In this document: one piece after another, positions 9,241-17,110 of the stretch | How positions within the stretch are numbered: the stretch's first letter is position 1 | Layout of the letters: each line of letters begins with the position of its first letter | DNA from: Sphingopyxis sp. | GTDB lineage: Bacteria; Pseudomonadota; Alphaproteobacteria; Sphingomonadales; Sphingomonadaceae | Assembly: GCA_013823985.1 (NCBI GenBank) | Contig: PNNB01000020.1 | Location: forward strand, 43,772-107,771 | Direction of reading: 5' to 3' | DNA length: 64,000 nucleotides | The notes under the pieces: model-generated | Database searches by the model: none | What the model was told of the DNA's origin: nothing | What the model saw: the letters and a program-made list of their open reading frames with translations, nothing else | Translations under genes and position numbers: made by a program

Positions 9241-11549
9241 TTGCGCAGTCGCTCAATTGCCTGGGCCAGTGCGACGTACAATTTACCCACGTCGGACGAG
9301 AGGAGCGTGACGCAGATCGCGTTGCCATCTCTCGTGCTCAGCAAAACCCGCATCATCGCTTCGAAGTCGTGGATATAGCGGTTCACATGTTCGCGAAACT
9401 CCGGGTCCTGTCCATAATGCGTCGCGATCGCGCGTGATTCGCCAGCATCGAGCAGGCGCACGGCACGGCGTGTGAACACGCCACGGTCGCCCTTCAAATA
9501 GGCCGCCCATGCTGTGTCAGTGACTTCGTTCGACAGTATTTTTGCGACATCGATAGAGGTGGAGTTCAAAGACTCGGTAAGCAACACCATCCGCCGTGCG
9601 AAACTGTCATCATCGATGCCGTCGAAACTGTTCCGGCTTTCTGCAATCCGCTTTTCAAGATTGTCTGCGAGTTCGTCCAGTTCCTTTAACTGCGTTGTAA
9701 TTTGCGCTGTCGAGCTTTCGGAAAGGCTGATGTTGCGTTCGATGGCGTTTTGAACCTGCTCGTTCATGGCCCTCAATTGGTTTTCAACCGCACCCTCCAG
9801 CGCAACACGGTTTTGGTCGGCCAAGCGGTCCGCAACATGGGAAAGTTCATTTTCCACAATCTTGCGGCTGTCTTGCGCTGCGCCTTCGGTAACTTCACGA
9901 ACACGCAACAGCGACGATACCAAAGCGCCTTCGGTCACATGCGTGATTGATTCAATCAGCGCGCGGGTTTCATTCAATGTTGCCGAAAGCGCATCGGCCT
10001 GTTGATGACGCGCGGCAAAATGTTCGTCGCTATCCTGCATTATTCTGCCAATTTTTGCGCTTTGTTCATCGATCAAAGCGCTGAGCGACGACGCAACTTT
10101 CAGCAATTCGCCGCTTTGCGCGTTCAGATCCCGGGCACTGCCCGTTGCGGCCGATAGTTGCTCGGTCGTTCCCGAAATCTGCAGTCCTATTTGCCCGATG
10201 GAGGCTGGGATGTTCTCAGCAATTTCACCATTGATCCGGTTGAGCGATGAGAACAAGCCTTCGGCTTTTTCGAGCAGTTGCTCGGTGCGGTTATGGCTGC
10301 CATCCAGTTCGCTGTTCACCTCTTTCGCGCTCACACCGAGGGCGGACACAGCAAACGCAAGCTTCGCGGTCTGATCGGTCGCGGCCTTGTCGATCTCCGA
10401 TATCGTCGCGGCGCTGGCGCTCAGATGGCTTTCAATGTCACCGATAATCGAAGCGATGCGGTTTTTCTCTTCCTGCGATTGCAGGGCAATTTCGCCCATC
10501 GCTTGTTTCAACAGGCCAACATTCTCTTCAATCTTCGCTCTGTTGTCGGACAGGATCTGGCTCAGTTCAGACGTCACATTCCCGACCTGCGACGACATAT
10601 TCTGCGCCGCCACATCGAGCAGCTTGGCTGCGGCAGCCGCGCGTTTTTCCGCGAGCAAGCTTGCCTCGTTAAGCGAATCTGCGGTTTCGCGCGATATACT
10701 GCCAAGTTGTTCCGATACCGCATCGGCGCGCGTGCCGACTTCATCGATATAGGCACGGGTTGACGTTCCCACTTCGCCAATTCGCGCAAGTCCAGCTATA
10801 AGCGACTTTATCTGCAACTGCGCATTATTTCCGGCACTGCCAATCTGGTTTGTGACATCTTTTGCGGCACTCGTCACGACAGGCAGATGTTTGCGCAGCT
10901 GTTCCAGGTTGCTGGTCGCGGCATTGCTTACGGTTTCGAGCGTTTTGGCTTTTTCGTCGCTGTCCGATAGTGCCGAGGTCAAGACCTGCGCGGCCTCCAT
11001 CAAACTTTGTGCGGATTGCTTGCCGACCGTTTCAAGTTCCCGCGCATTTTCGGCAAGAAAGCTGCGTGCCATCGATATTTCTTCGTTCACCGTCCGCATG
11101 CGCGCCTCTAGCGCTTCACTTTCCTTTCGAAGGGAAAGTGCCACATCCCGAAAACGCAACGCCTCGGCCCGACTGGAGCGCATCGCTAGCAGCCATAAAA
11201 TTGCCAGGAACATCGCAGGCGTTGCCCAAATGCTGATCAAGGTGATCAGATATTCGCCCTTCAGCCCGTCCTTGATCAGCGGCAAATAGGTCCAGACGAA
11301 ATATCCTGTCCAGCCCAGCGTAAGCATGACGATGATAACCGGCGTTATATAGCTTTTCCAATTGCTTGCCGGCGCCGATTCCTCCTCGCTGGCATAATCG
11401 GGTTCGCCGTAATCAAAGACGTCGCTTTCAGCTGTGAATTGCTGAGCTTCGGAGGCCACATCACGATCGGGGATATGGTTGTCCATATCCTCAACAGAGC
11501 CATTTTCAATCTGCCGTGTAAGGCCAACAATTTTAGAGCGAGCTGTCAT
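9237..11549 (-). CDS. Membrane-anchored long coiled-coil protein of unknown function
   Basis: 770 residues. An acidic cytoplasmic N-terminus (1-62) is followed by two hydrophobic segments (about 67-90 and 101-123), then about 560 residues of low-complexity, Ala/Glu/Ser/Leu-rich helix with heptad character (130-690), and a distinct C-terminal block (695-770: FTRRAVRLLD..., RYIHDFEAMM, SDVGKLYVALAQAIERL). It has no methyl-accepting-protein hairpin motif, no HAMP and no sensor domain, so it is not a chemoreceptor. Two N-terminal membrane segments before a large coiled coil recall the Caulobacter polarity protein TipN, but that is likeness of layout only. ATG at 11549 is used; M22 is an alternative. 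It is divergent from the Hpt-like gene, and the shared promoter carries DnaA- and CtrA-like sites. Confidence 0.75.
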   Translation of the reverse strand: MTARSKIVGLTRQIENGSVEDMDNHIPDRDVASEAQQFTAESDVFDYGEPDYASEEESAPASNWKSYITPVIIVMLTLGWTGYFVWTYLPLIKDGLKGEYLITLISIWATPAMFLAILWLLAMRSSRAEALRFRDVALSLRKESEALEARMRTVNEEISMARSFLAENARELETVGKQSAQSLMEAAQVLTSALSDSDEKAKTLETVSNAATSNLEQLRKHLPVVTSAAKDVTNQIGSAGNNAQLQIKSLIAGLARIGEVGTSTRAYIDEVGTRADAVSEQLGSISRETADSLNEASLLAEKRAAAAAKLLDVAAQNMSSQVGNVTSELSQILSDNRAKIEENVGLLKQAMGEIALQSQEEKNRIASIIGDIESHLSASAATISEIDKAATDQTAKLAFAVSALGVSAKEVNSELDGSHNRTEQLLEKAEGLFSSLNRINGEIAENIPASIGQIGLQISGTTEQLSAATGSARDLNAQSGELLKVASSLSALIDEQSAKIGRIMQDSDEHFAARHQQADALSATLNETRALIESITHVTEGALVSSLLRVREVTEGAAQDSRKIVENELSHVADRLADQNRVALEGAVENQLRAMNEQVQNAIERNISLSESSTAQITTQLKELDELADNLEKRIAESRNSFDGIDDDSFARRMVLLTESLNSTSIDVAKILSNEVTDTAWAAYLKGDRGVFTRRAVRLLDAGESRAIATHYGQDPEFREHVNRYIHDFEAMMRVLLSTRDGNAICVTLLSSDVGKLYVALAQAIERLRN

Positions 11550-11558
11550 AGCACTTTG

Positions 11559-11578
11559 TTAACCATATTTTATCCACA
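11559..11578 (+). promoter_or_regulatory. Consensus DnaA box overlapping a CtrA-like site
   Basis: In the region between the divergent coiled-coil and Hpt-like genes, bases 11570-11578 read TTATCCACA, the consensus DnaA box. Bases 11559-11573 read TTAA, seven bases, TTAT, one mismatch from the CtrA site TTAA-N7-TTAA. The two share four bases. By chance a given 9-mer on either strand is expected about once per 130 kb, so the box alone is not strong evidence; its place in this promoter is what makes it notable. Confidence 0.35.
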
Positions 11579-11626
11579 GGGGAAACGCAAACTTAACACT
11601 AAGTGGCGTATGCATGTGGAATGTCT

Positions 11627-11932
11627 ATGGATTATGGCTCTTTTGACACAGCGATAAAAGCCGCTTCGGGCGAAGATTACGCGTTGATGGCAGAATTACG
11701 CCATTCGTTCGTAGAAAGTGCACGCCGCCAGTTAAGCTTGCTATCCCGGTCGCGCTGTGATGCCAATTGGCAGTATACAAGTTGGCGATTAAAGGGTTTG
11801 GCGGCTAGCTTCGGAGCGACACGCCTCATGGAATTGGCAGATATGGCGAGTGTCGGGGCCCCCGGTGATCCTGTTGTAATCCGCGATATCGAGGCGGCAA
11901 TCCTTGAGATTGAACTGCATGAAATCAGCTAG
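11627..11932 (+). CDS. Hpt-domain-like protein lacking the phospho-accepting histidine
   Basis: 101 residues, helical throughout. It carries a histidine-phosphotransfer-like core at about 51-65, TSWRLKGLAASFGATRL. In true Hpt domains this reads HxLKG with the phospho-accepting histidine three residues before the lysine; here that residue is W53. It therefore probably cannot carry phosphate and may bind a partner instead. ATG at 11627 is chosen because the GTGGA purine stretch is properly spaced from it; GTG 11603 and ATG 11621 are also possible. First gene of a rightward group of four. Confidence 0.65.
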   Translation: MDYGSFDTAIKAASGEDYALMAELRHSFVESARRQLSLLSRSRCDANWQYTSWRLKGLAASFGATRLMELADMASVGAPGDPVVIRDIEAAILEIELHEIS

Positions 11933-11991
11933 AACCGACATGAAGCCAACAAAATAGTTGGAAATAGGGCAATATCGTCCATATCGGTCGC

Positions 11992-13218
11992 ATGTTACCT
12001 GACGACACTATCCAAAGACCACCAGCGGCACTTCTATCCGTTGTATCCACAACAGAAATTCCCAATTTTGCCGGACAGCAGCCCCCACCCCTGACAATCG
12101 CCGGTCAGTCGGTTCTCGAATGGCAGTTGGCTGCCCTGCAAAAATCCGGAATTACGACTTGTTTTGTTGAGGTAGACAATGTTTCCGGCGCTCTGCTCAA
12201 AATGTCGGATGCCGGCGAACGGTTCGGACTTACCATTCATTTCGTGCGGACGCTTGAGGATTTGCAGAAATCCGGCGACCTCAAATCCCGTCTCGTTATT
12301 CTCGCCGAAGGCCAGTATTTTTCCGAAGACATTTTGCATCGCTTAATCAATTCGGGGGCGCCGTGTGTGGCAACCTGCGACATCGGAAACGAAAGTGCTG
12401 ATTTTGAGCGGATTGATCTTACCCGATGCTGGGCGGGGTTTACCCTGCTGGAAACCGAAAAGCTGGAAACGATCCAGGATATCCCCGAAGGATGGAGCAT
12501 AGCATCGACGTTGCTCCGTTTTGCAATTCAGATTGGCACGCCGTTCAAGCCGTTCCCGCAGAGCGCCATACAAAATGCGGAAATCGCAAAGATCAGCAGC
12601 GCGGCAGACGCGCAAGCGATCGGCGCGAAAAAGATGCAGGCTCGGGTCGACGGCGTAAAGGGGTGGATCGAACGGAATATTTTTGGTGCGATTGCCGAAC
12701 GGTTTGCGCCGCTGGTATGGGGTAATGCCCGGTTTTCCCAATATGCAAATCTGCCGGCCGCTGTGGCTATCGTCTTGAGCCTAGTTCTGACCGCAATGAA
12801 TCAGGCCGTATTCGCGTTGCTCTTCCTTTTTCTGGGACTGATGTTTAACCAGATCCAGACGTTGATTGACGTAAAGTCGAATACAGGACGGCGCCCTTTT
12901 TATGTTACCGTTTTCTGGGCGATTTCAATCATATCCGTCCTGTACGTAGCGTTTAGTGAGGCCGCAATCGGATCAAATGCGCTGGAATTCACGGCTATCA
13001 TGCTGGGATTGGCCGCACTGGCACAGGCTATTCCCGCGAGCCGCTGGACGTCGAACTTTTTATGCTCCCCCGCGCTCTTGGTCCTTGGAATGGCTATTTC
13101 AGCCTATTCTTCGGATTATGCGTTTGGACTAAAAATTATTGTTTTTGCGCAACTTGCGCTTCTCACGACGGAACAGTATCTAGCTGGACGCGGGGTTGCT
13201 GCTCAGAAACAGCCTTAA
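11992..13218 (+). CDS. Degenerate nucleotidyltransferase / CDP-alcohol phosphatidyltransferase-like fusion
   Basis: 408 residues. The N-terminal half looks like a sugar-nucleotidyltransferase fold: IAGQSVLEWQLAALQKSGI (about 36-54) matches the GkPLLEWqLeaLk pattern, and LVILAEGQYFSEDIL (101-115) lies where such enzymes carry their metal-binding Asp, but the glycine-rich nucleotide loop is missing. The linker VDGVKGWIERNIFGAIAERFAPLVW (two parts, 219-243) resembles the junction before a CDP-alcohol phosphatidyltransferase domain. The C-terminal half (250-402) has four or five membrane segments, without the DG-AR-G-D-D catalytic signature. The layout recalls bifunctional inositol-phosphate cytidylyltransferase/di-myo-inositol-phosphate-phosphate synthases, but both active sites seem lost. 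The fold assignment is inference. Confidence 0.5.
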   Translation: MLPDDTIQRPPAALLSVVSTTEIPNFAGQQPPPLTIAGQSVLEWQLAALQKSGITTCFVEVDNVSGALLKMSDAGERFGLTIHFVRTLEDLQKSGDLKSRLVILAEGQYFSEDILHRLINSGAPCVATCDIGNESADFERIDLTRCWAGFTLLETEKLETIQDIPEGWSIASTLLRFAIQIGTPFKPFPQSAIQNAEIAKISSAADAQAIGAKKMQARVDGVKGWIERNIFGAIAERFAPLVWGNARFSQYANLPAAVAIVLSLVLTAMNQAVFALLFLFLGLMFNQIQTLIDVKSNTGRRPFYVTVFWAISIISVLYVAFSEAAIGSNALEFTAIMLGLAALAQAIPASRWTSNFLCSPALLVLGMAISAYSSDYAFGLKIIVFAQLALLTTEQYLAGRGVAAQKQP

Positions 13219-13262
13219 AGCCGTGTAAACCTTTATTTGATAGGCTAATCGCTGTTCTCAGC

Positions 13263-14234
13263 ATGGAAATTCCGTTGGATCACGGTGTCGATGATAATAA
13301 TGTTTTGATGAAAGTCGGCGCCGAGCATGCGCACGACATCGATGCTCTATGCACAGATATCGCCTCTGTTATTTTCCCGGCTGCCATCAATCCACCCACC
13401 GAGGCAACGATCAGTGCAGTTTCGGCGAAGTTGATCCAGCTTGTCTCCGATCTAGAGGCTCGGCTCCTTTCAAAGAGAAACCCGCATCTCCCGCTGACAT
13501 GGGACATATTGTCGAAATCGGGGTTCTTGCGTGAACCGGATTTAATCGACTTTATCTTGGCGCGCGTGGCTGAAGACCGCCTCGGCGCATGCATCGCGCA
13601 AGATAAGGTGAAATCGGCATCTACCTATCTGGACCATCAGAACGGAATGTTGGCGGATGCTGCGCAGACCTTATTGGCTGCGGAAAGCCTGCACCGGAGC
13701 GGGGCGGGGAACACCTATCTGGGCCTTACGTCCGAATTGCTGTATAAGCTAACGTGGCAAATCGTGGCCGCTATCGAAATTTATGAAGGCGTACGGCAGC
13801 CGGCGATAATTGCCTCGGCAAAATCGCTTCTGTCCAGCTTTTGCGAAGCGGATCGGGCGCAGGATGCCGCGCGAAAAATCGTTCATTTTTCCGAAGAGCC
13901 TGCCCATATTCTGGTCTGTAATCCGGAGATTTACGGTCTGCATTTGCATGTGGCTGCTCTATCTGCCGACTTGGAATTCGACCATGACCACATCTTACGC
14001 CTGATCGATGCTTCATCAGCGGCACCTTATGCTGTCATGCTGGCAGCATGCGGCGTGTCCAAAACGCATGCGCTCAAGAATATCTTCCTGTTCCGGGGCG
14101 ACCTGATCACACCGAGGGAAGCGGGAATATTCGAGTCTGGCTATTCAAATCTGCAGCTTGATGAAGCCTTGATCCAAATCGGGTTTTGGGCATCAGCGCG
14201 CGCGCAATTTCTTTCCGGCGGAAAACTGCCATGA
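13263..14234 (+). CDS. Protein of unknown function, possibly DUF2336-like
   Basis: 323 residues, soluble and helix-rich, with no signal peptide or membrane segment. Features include KLIQLVSDLEARLLSK (about 60-75), then alternating helices, a region with two His near LHLHVAALSADLEFDHDH, and a C-terminal end IGFWASARAQFLSGGKLP. The helical layout and its place before a histidine-kinase-like gene recall DUF2336 proteins of alphaproteobacteria; the match is weak and rests on pattern memory only. ATG 13263 is taken because the frame upstream overlaps the previous gene. No clear ribosome binding site is visible. The stop overlaps the next start by 4 bases (ATGA). Confidence 0.6.
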   Translation: MEIPLDHGVDDNNVLMKVGAEHAHDIDALCTDIASVIFPAAINPPTEATISAVSAKLIQLVSDLEARLLSKRNPHLPLTWDILSKSGFLREPDLIDFILARVAEDRLGACIAQDKVKSASTYLDHQNGMLADAAQTLLAAESLHRSGAGNTYLGLTSELLYKLTWQIVAAIEIYEGVRQPAIIASAKSLLSSFCEADRAQDAARKIVHFSEEPAHILVCNPEIYGLHLHVAALSADLEFDHDHILRLIDASSAAPYAVMLAACGVSKTHALKNIFLFRGDLITPREAGIFESGYSNLQLDEALIQIGFWASARAQFLSGGKLP

Positions 14235-15562
14235 GCGGCGCGCAGCTTCTCAACCCCATCTCGGGCGAAGTAGACGCCGATGGCCGTCTTGTCACAGCCG
14301 ACGATGCGCTGGCCCGGCTCAATGAGCGCGCTGGGGGACGCAAGAATGAATTGCTGGCCGTTCCGGCAATCAAGACATTGGCGTTGCTAGCGATAAAATT
14401 ACAGATGAAGTTATCGCGCGCGGTTCGCGTAGCCGATGATGCCGAAAATCTGGAGCTATGGATCGAGATTGATCCCGAGCCGAATAAGGCCAGATTGTCC
14501 ATTATCAGTTGGCGCGTGTTGCCCGAAGTCAGGCGTCCCAGCGCAACCAGTACACCGGCCCACATTGTCCATGATAATGTAATGAAGTTTGATCCGGTCG
14601 GTCGACTGGTCAGAGCAACCGGCGAAGCGTCCCACGGCCTGATGCCGCCCGATTTTGGCCGGGACGGTAATGCGTTGCTGACGACTTTGTTTGAAGCCGG
14701 GTCAGCGTTGGATACGCTGCTGACGGCCATGTCTGCCGGGACTGCGGTTACAACAAACACTCTGAAGCGGTTGAGTGATGGTGTGGTTTTCCGTGTCACC
14801 GGAGGTTCCGTGTCGAACGGGTTTGAACTTAAATTTGAACGGGTCGAAGAGGCGCGTTCCCCAGCTGCTGCAGCGAACGAAATCCCCGCAGCAGGCGCTT
14901 TATTCGGGAAAAATCTTGCCCCTGTGCTTCGTCAGCCCTTGGGACGTATCATCGCTAATGCCGAGACCATTGGCAGCGAATTACAGGGACCAATTCGAGA
15001 AAATTACGCCCTCTACGCGCGTGACATTGCCAATGCGGCGCGCCACTTGTCAGCCTTGGTCGACGACCTCGGCGATTTGGAAGCGGTGGAACGTCCGGAT
15101 TTTAAAGCAGCACGGGATAATATTGAGCTAGGTGACGTTGCGCGACGGGTGGCGGGTTTGTTAGCCCTGAAAGCGGCGGATCACCGTATATCGGTCCATA
15201 CGCCGCCTGAAGACCTGTTGGTGCCTGCGGTTGCCGAGTTCCGGCGGACGCTTCAAATCATCCTTAATCTGGTCAACAATGCCATACGCTATTCACCGGA
15301 CGGGACGAGTATCTTTATCGATATCTGCACGGTGGGCGCAGAGGCATTTATTTCGGTGCGTGACCAGGGAAAAGGCATCGACCCAGCAGATCAGGAAAAG
15401 ATTTTCGAGAAATTCGAACGTCTAGGACGATCCGGCGATGGCGGTAGCGGCTTGGGTCTCTATATTTCCCGCCGACTTGCCCGTGCAATGGGTGGTGAGT
15501 TGCACGTTCAAAATGCGGAAGACGGAGGAGCGATTTTCACCCTCCGCCTTCCTAATAGCTGA
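14231..15562 (+). CDS. Histidine-kinase-like protein lacking the H-box histidine
   Basis: 443 residues, no membrane segment. The N-terminal half (1-210) is probably PAS-like sensory sequence, with FDPVGRLVRATGEAS at 120-134. A dimerisation-helix region follows at 226-285, and an HATPase domain at 297-443 with N-box NLVNNAIRYS (346-355), G1 DQGKGI (378-383), F-box FEKFERLG (392-399) and G2 GSGLGL (405-410). The H-box, normally SHELRTPL, reads APVLRQPL (230-237), so the phospho-accepting histidine is P231. ATP binding may survive; autophosphorylation at the usual place cannot. Such proteins (for example DivL with Tyr) act as regulators in other alphaproteobacteria. The start overlaps the upstream gene by 4 bases. 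Confidence 0.8.
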   Translation: MSGAQLLNPISGEVDADGRLVTADDALARLNERAGGRKNELLAVPAIKTLALLAIKLQMKLSRAVRVADDAENLELWIEIDPEPNKARLSIISWRVLPEVRRPSATSTPAHIVHDNVMKFDPVGRLVRATGEASHGLMPPDFGRDGNALLTTLFEAGSALDTLLTAMSAGTAVTTNTLKRLSDGVVFRVTGGSVSNGFELKFERVEEARSPAAAANEIPAAGALFGKNLAPVLRQPLGRIIANAETIGSELQGPIRENYALYARDIANAARHLSALVDDLGDLEAVERPDFKAARDNIELGDVARRVAGLLALKAADHRISVHTPPEDLLVPAVAEFRRTLQIILNLVNNAIRYSPDGTSIFIDICTVGAEAFISVRDQGKGIDPADQEKIFEKFERLGRSGDGGSGLGLYISRRLARAMGGELHVQNAEDGGAIFTLRLPNS

Positions 15563-15573
15563 ATTTCGCGCGA

Positions 15574-16860
15574 TTAACGCTCGTCAAAGCCCGGATAAGG
15601 CCGATGCTTTGGACCTGTATAAAGCTGACGCGGACGGCCGATTTTCTGGCCTGGATCCGAGATCATTTCGTTCCACTGGGCGACCCAGCCCACAGTCCGC
15701 GACAGGGCGAACAACACAGTGAACATTTCGGTCGGGAAGCCGATGGCCGAAAGAATGATACCTGAATAGAAGTCTACGTTCGGGAACAGCTTCTTTTCGA
15801 TGAAATACGGATCGTTCAGCGCCATGTCTTCCAACTGGAGGGCGACATCGAATATCGGATCGTTGACCTTGAGTTCGCTCAAGACTTCACGAACGGTCTT
15901 TTGCATCACGGAAGCGCGAGGATCGTAGTTTTTATATACACGATGCCCAAAGCCCATCAGGCGGAATGGGTCATTCTTGTCCTTCGCGCGCTCGATATAG
16001 TGCGGAATTTTGTCAGGCGTGCCGATTTCGCGAAGCATGTTGAGCGCTGCTTCATTGGCACCCCCGTGCGCCGGACCCCACAGGCAGGCAATGCCCGCTG
16101 CGATACATGCAAAAGGATTGGCGCCCGACGAACCGGCGAGACGCACGGTCGATGTCGATGCGTTTTGTTCGTGATCCGCATGCAGGATGAAAATGCGGTC
16201 CATTGCACGTTCGATCACCGGATTCACGACATAGGGTTCAGCCGGGACGCCGAATGTCATGCGCAGGAAGTTTCCGGTGTAAGACAGGCTGTTGTCGGGG
16301 TATAAGAAAGGCTGACCGATCGAATATTTATACGCCATTGCCGCAATGGTAGGCATCTTGGCAATTAACCGATGGCTGGAAATCATCCGGTGGGTCGGAT
16401 CACTGATATCCGTCGAGTCATGGTAGAATGCCGACAGAGCGCCAACGACGCCGCACATGATTGCCATGGGATGAGCATCGCGGCGAAAGCCACGGTAAAA
16501 GGTTGCCAACTGTTCGTGCAGCATGGTGTGCCGCGAAATTGTCTGGCTGAACTCGACCAGCTGGGTCTTCGATGGCAATTCGCCATTCAGCAGCAAATAG
16601 GACACTTCCATAAAGCTCGACTTTTCGGAGAGCTCTTCAATGGAATAGCCGCGGTGGAGAAGGATACCCTCATCGCCGTCGATGAATGTCAGCGCCGACT
16701 CGCAACTGGCGGTGGAGGTGAAACCCGGGTCGAACGTGAAATGGTCGGACGCACCATATAATTTACGGATATCCAAAACATCGGGGCCCTCATTGCCCTT
16801 CATGATTGGCAAGTCGTAGCTGGTATCTCCGATTGTCAGCGTTGCATTATTTTCCGCCAT
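15574..16860 (-). CDS. gltA: Citrate synthase
   Basis: Condenses oxaloacetate and acetyl-CoA in the first step of the citric acid cycle. The 428 residues match the hexameric Gram-negative type. Recognisable are the N-terminal [20 protein letters not shown], the catalytic histidine region [34 protein letters not shown], and [20 protein letters not shown] with the catalytic Asp just before it. A GGAG ribosome binding site lies 8 bases before ATG. It is transcribed alone and converges on the kinase-like gene with only 11 bases between the stops. Confidence 0.97.
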   Translation of the reverse strand: MAENNATLTIGDTSYDLPIMKGNEGPDVLDIRKLYGASDHFTFDPGFTSTASCESALTFIDGDEGILLHRGYSIEELSEKSSFMEVSYLLLNGELPSKTQLVEFSQTISRHTMLHEQLATFYRGFRRDAHPMAIMCGVVGALSAFYHDSTDISDPTHRMISSHRLIAKMPTIAAMAYKYSIGQPFLYPDNSLSYTGNFLRMTFGVPAEPYVVNPVIERAMDRIFILHADHEQNASTSTVRLAGSSGANPFACIAAGIACLWGPAHGGANEAALNMLREIGTPDKIPHYIERAKDKNDPFRLMGFGHRVYKNYDPRASVMQKTVREVLSELKVNDPIFDVALQLEDMALNDPYFIEKKLFPNVDFYSGIILSAIGFPTEMFTVLFALSRTVGWVAQWNEMISDPGQKIGRPRQLYTGPKHRPYPGFDER

Positions 16861-17110
16861 TTTTACACTCCATAACTTCGAACCCGTTAAATGGGCGCCC
16901 CTTTTTCAGGCTATGTTCCATGTCCGACAAAAGGCGCCGAAACGCCAGATGCGCTTGCTTTAGGCCCCTCAACTGCCACTATTTCTTGGGGAGAAGTTGG
17001 CATTATCGTTTTGTCGGCAATGGTGCGAAATTACACGGTCGTCAAGGCAAAGCATTTAGATTGGCTGACGATATAATTGTTATTTGTGGCAAAGATGCTA
17101 CACCACTGAC
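16861..17110. other. Divergent intergenic region gltA / comEC with long-spaced inverted repeat
   Basis: 250 bases without a supported gene, holding the promoters of gltA (-) and the broken comEC (+). A perfect 9-base inverted repeat, CCGACAAAA at 16924-16932 and TTTTGTCGG at 17009-17017, lies 76 bases apart. Neither half matches a site I recognise. No clear -35/-10 pair can be assigned by eye. Confidence 0.4.

Noticed and set aside
9237..11549. Methyl-accepting chemotaxis protein
   Set aside because: The coiled coil suggests it at first, but the signalling hairpin motif, HAMP and sensor domain are absent.
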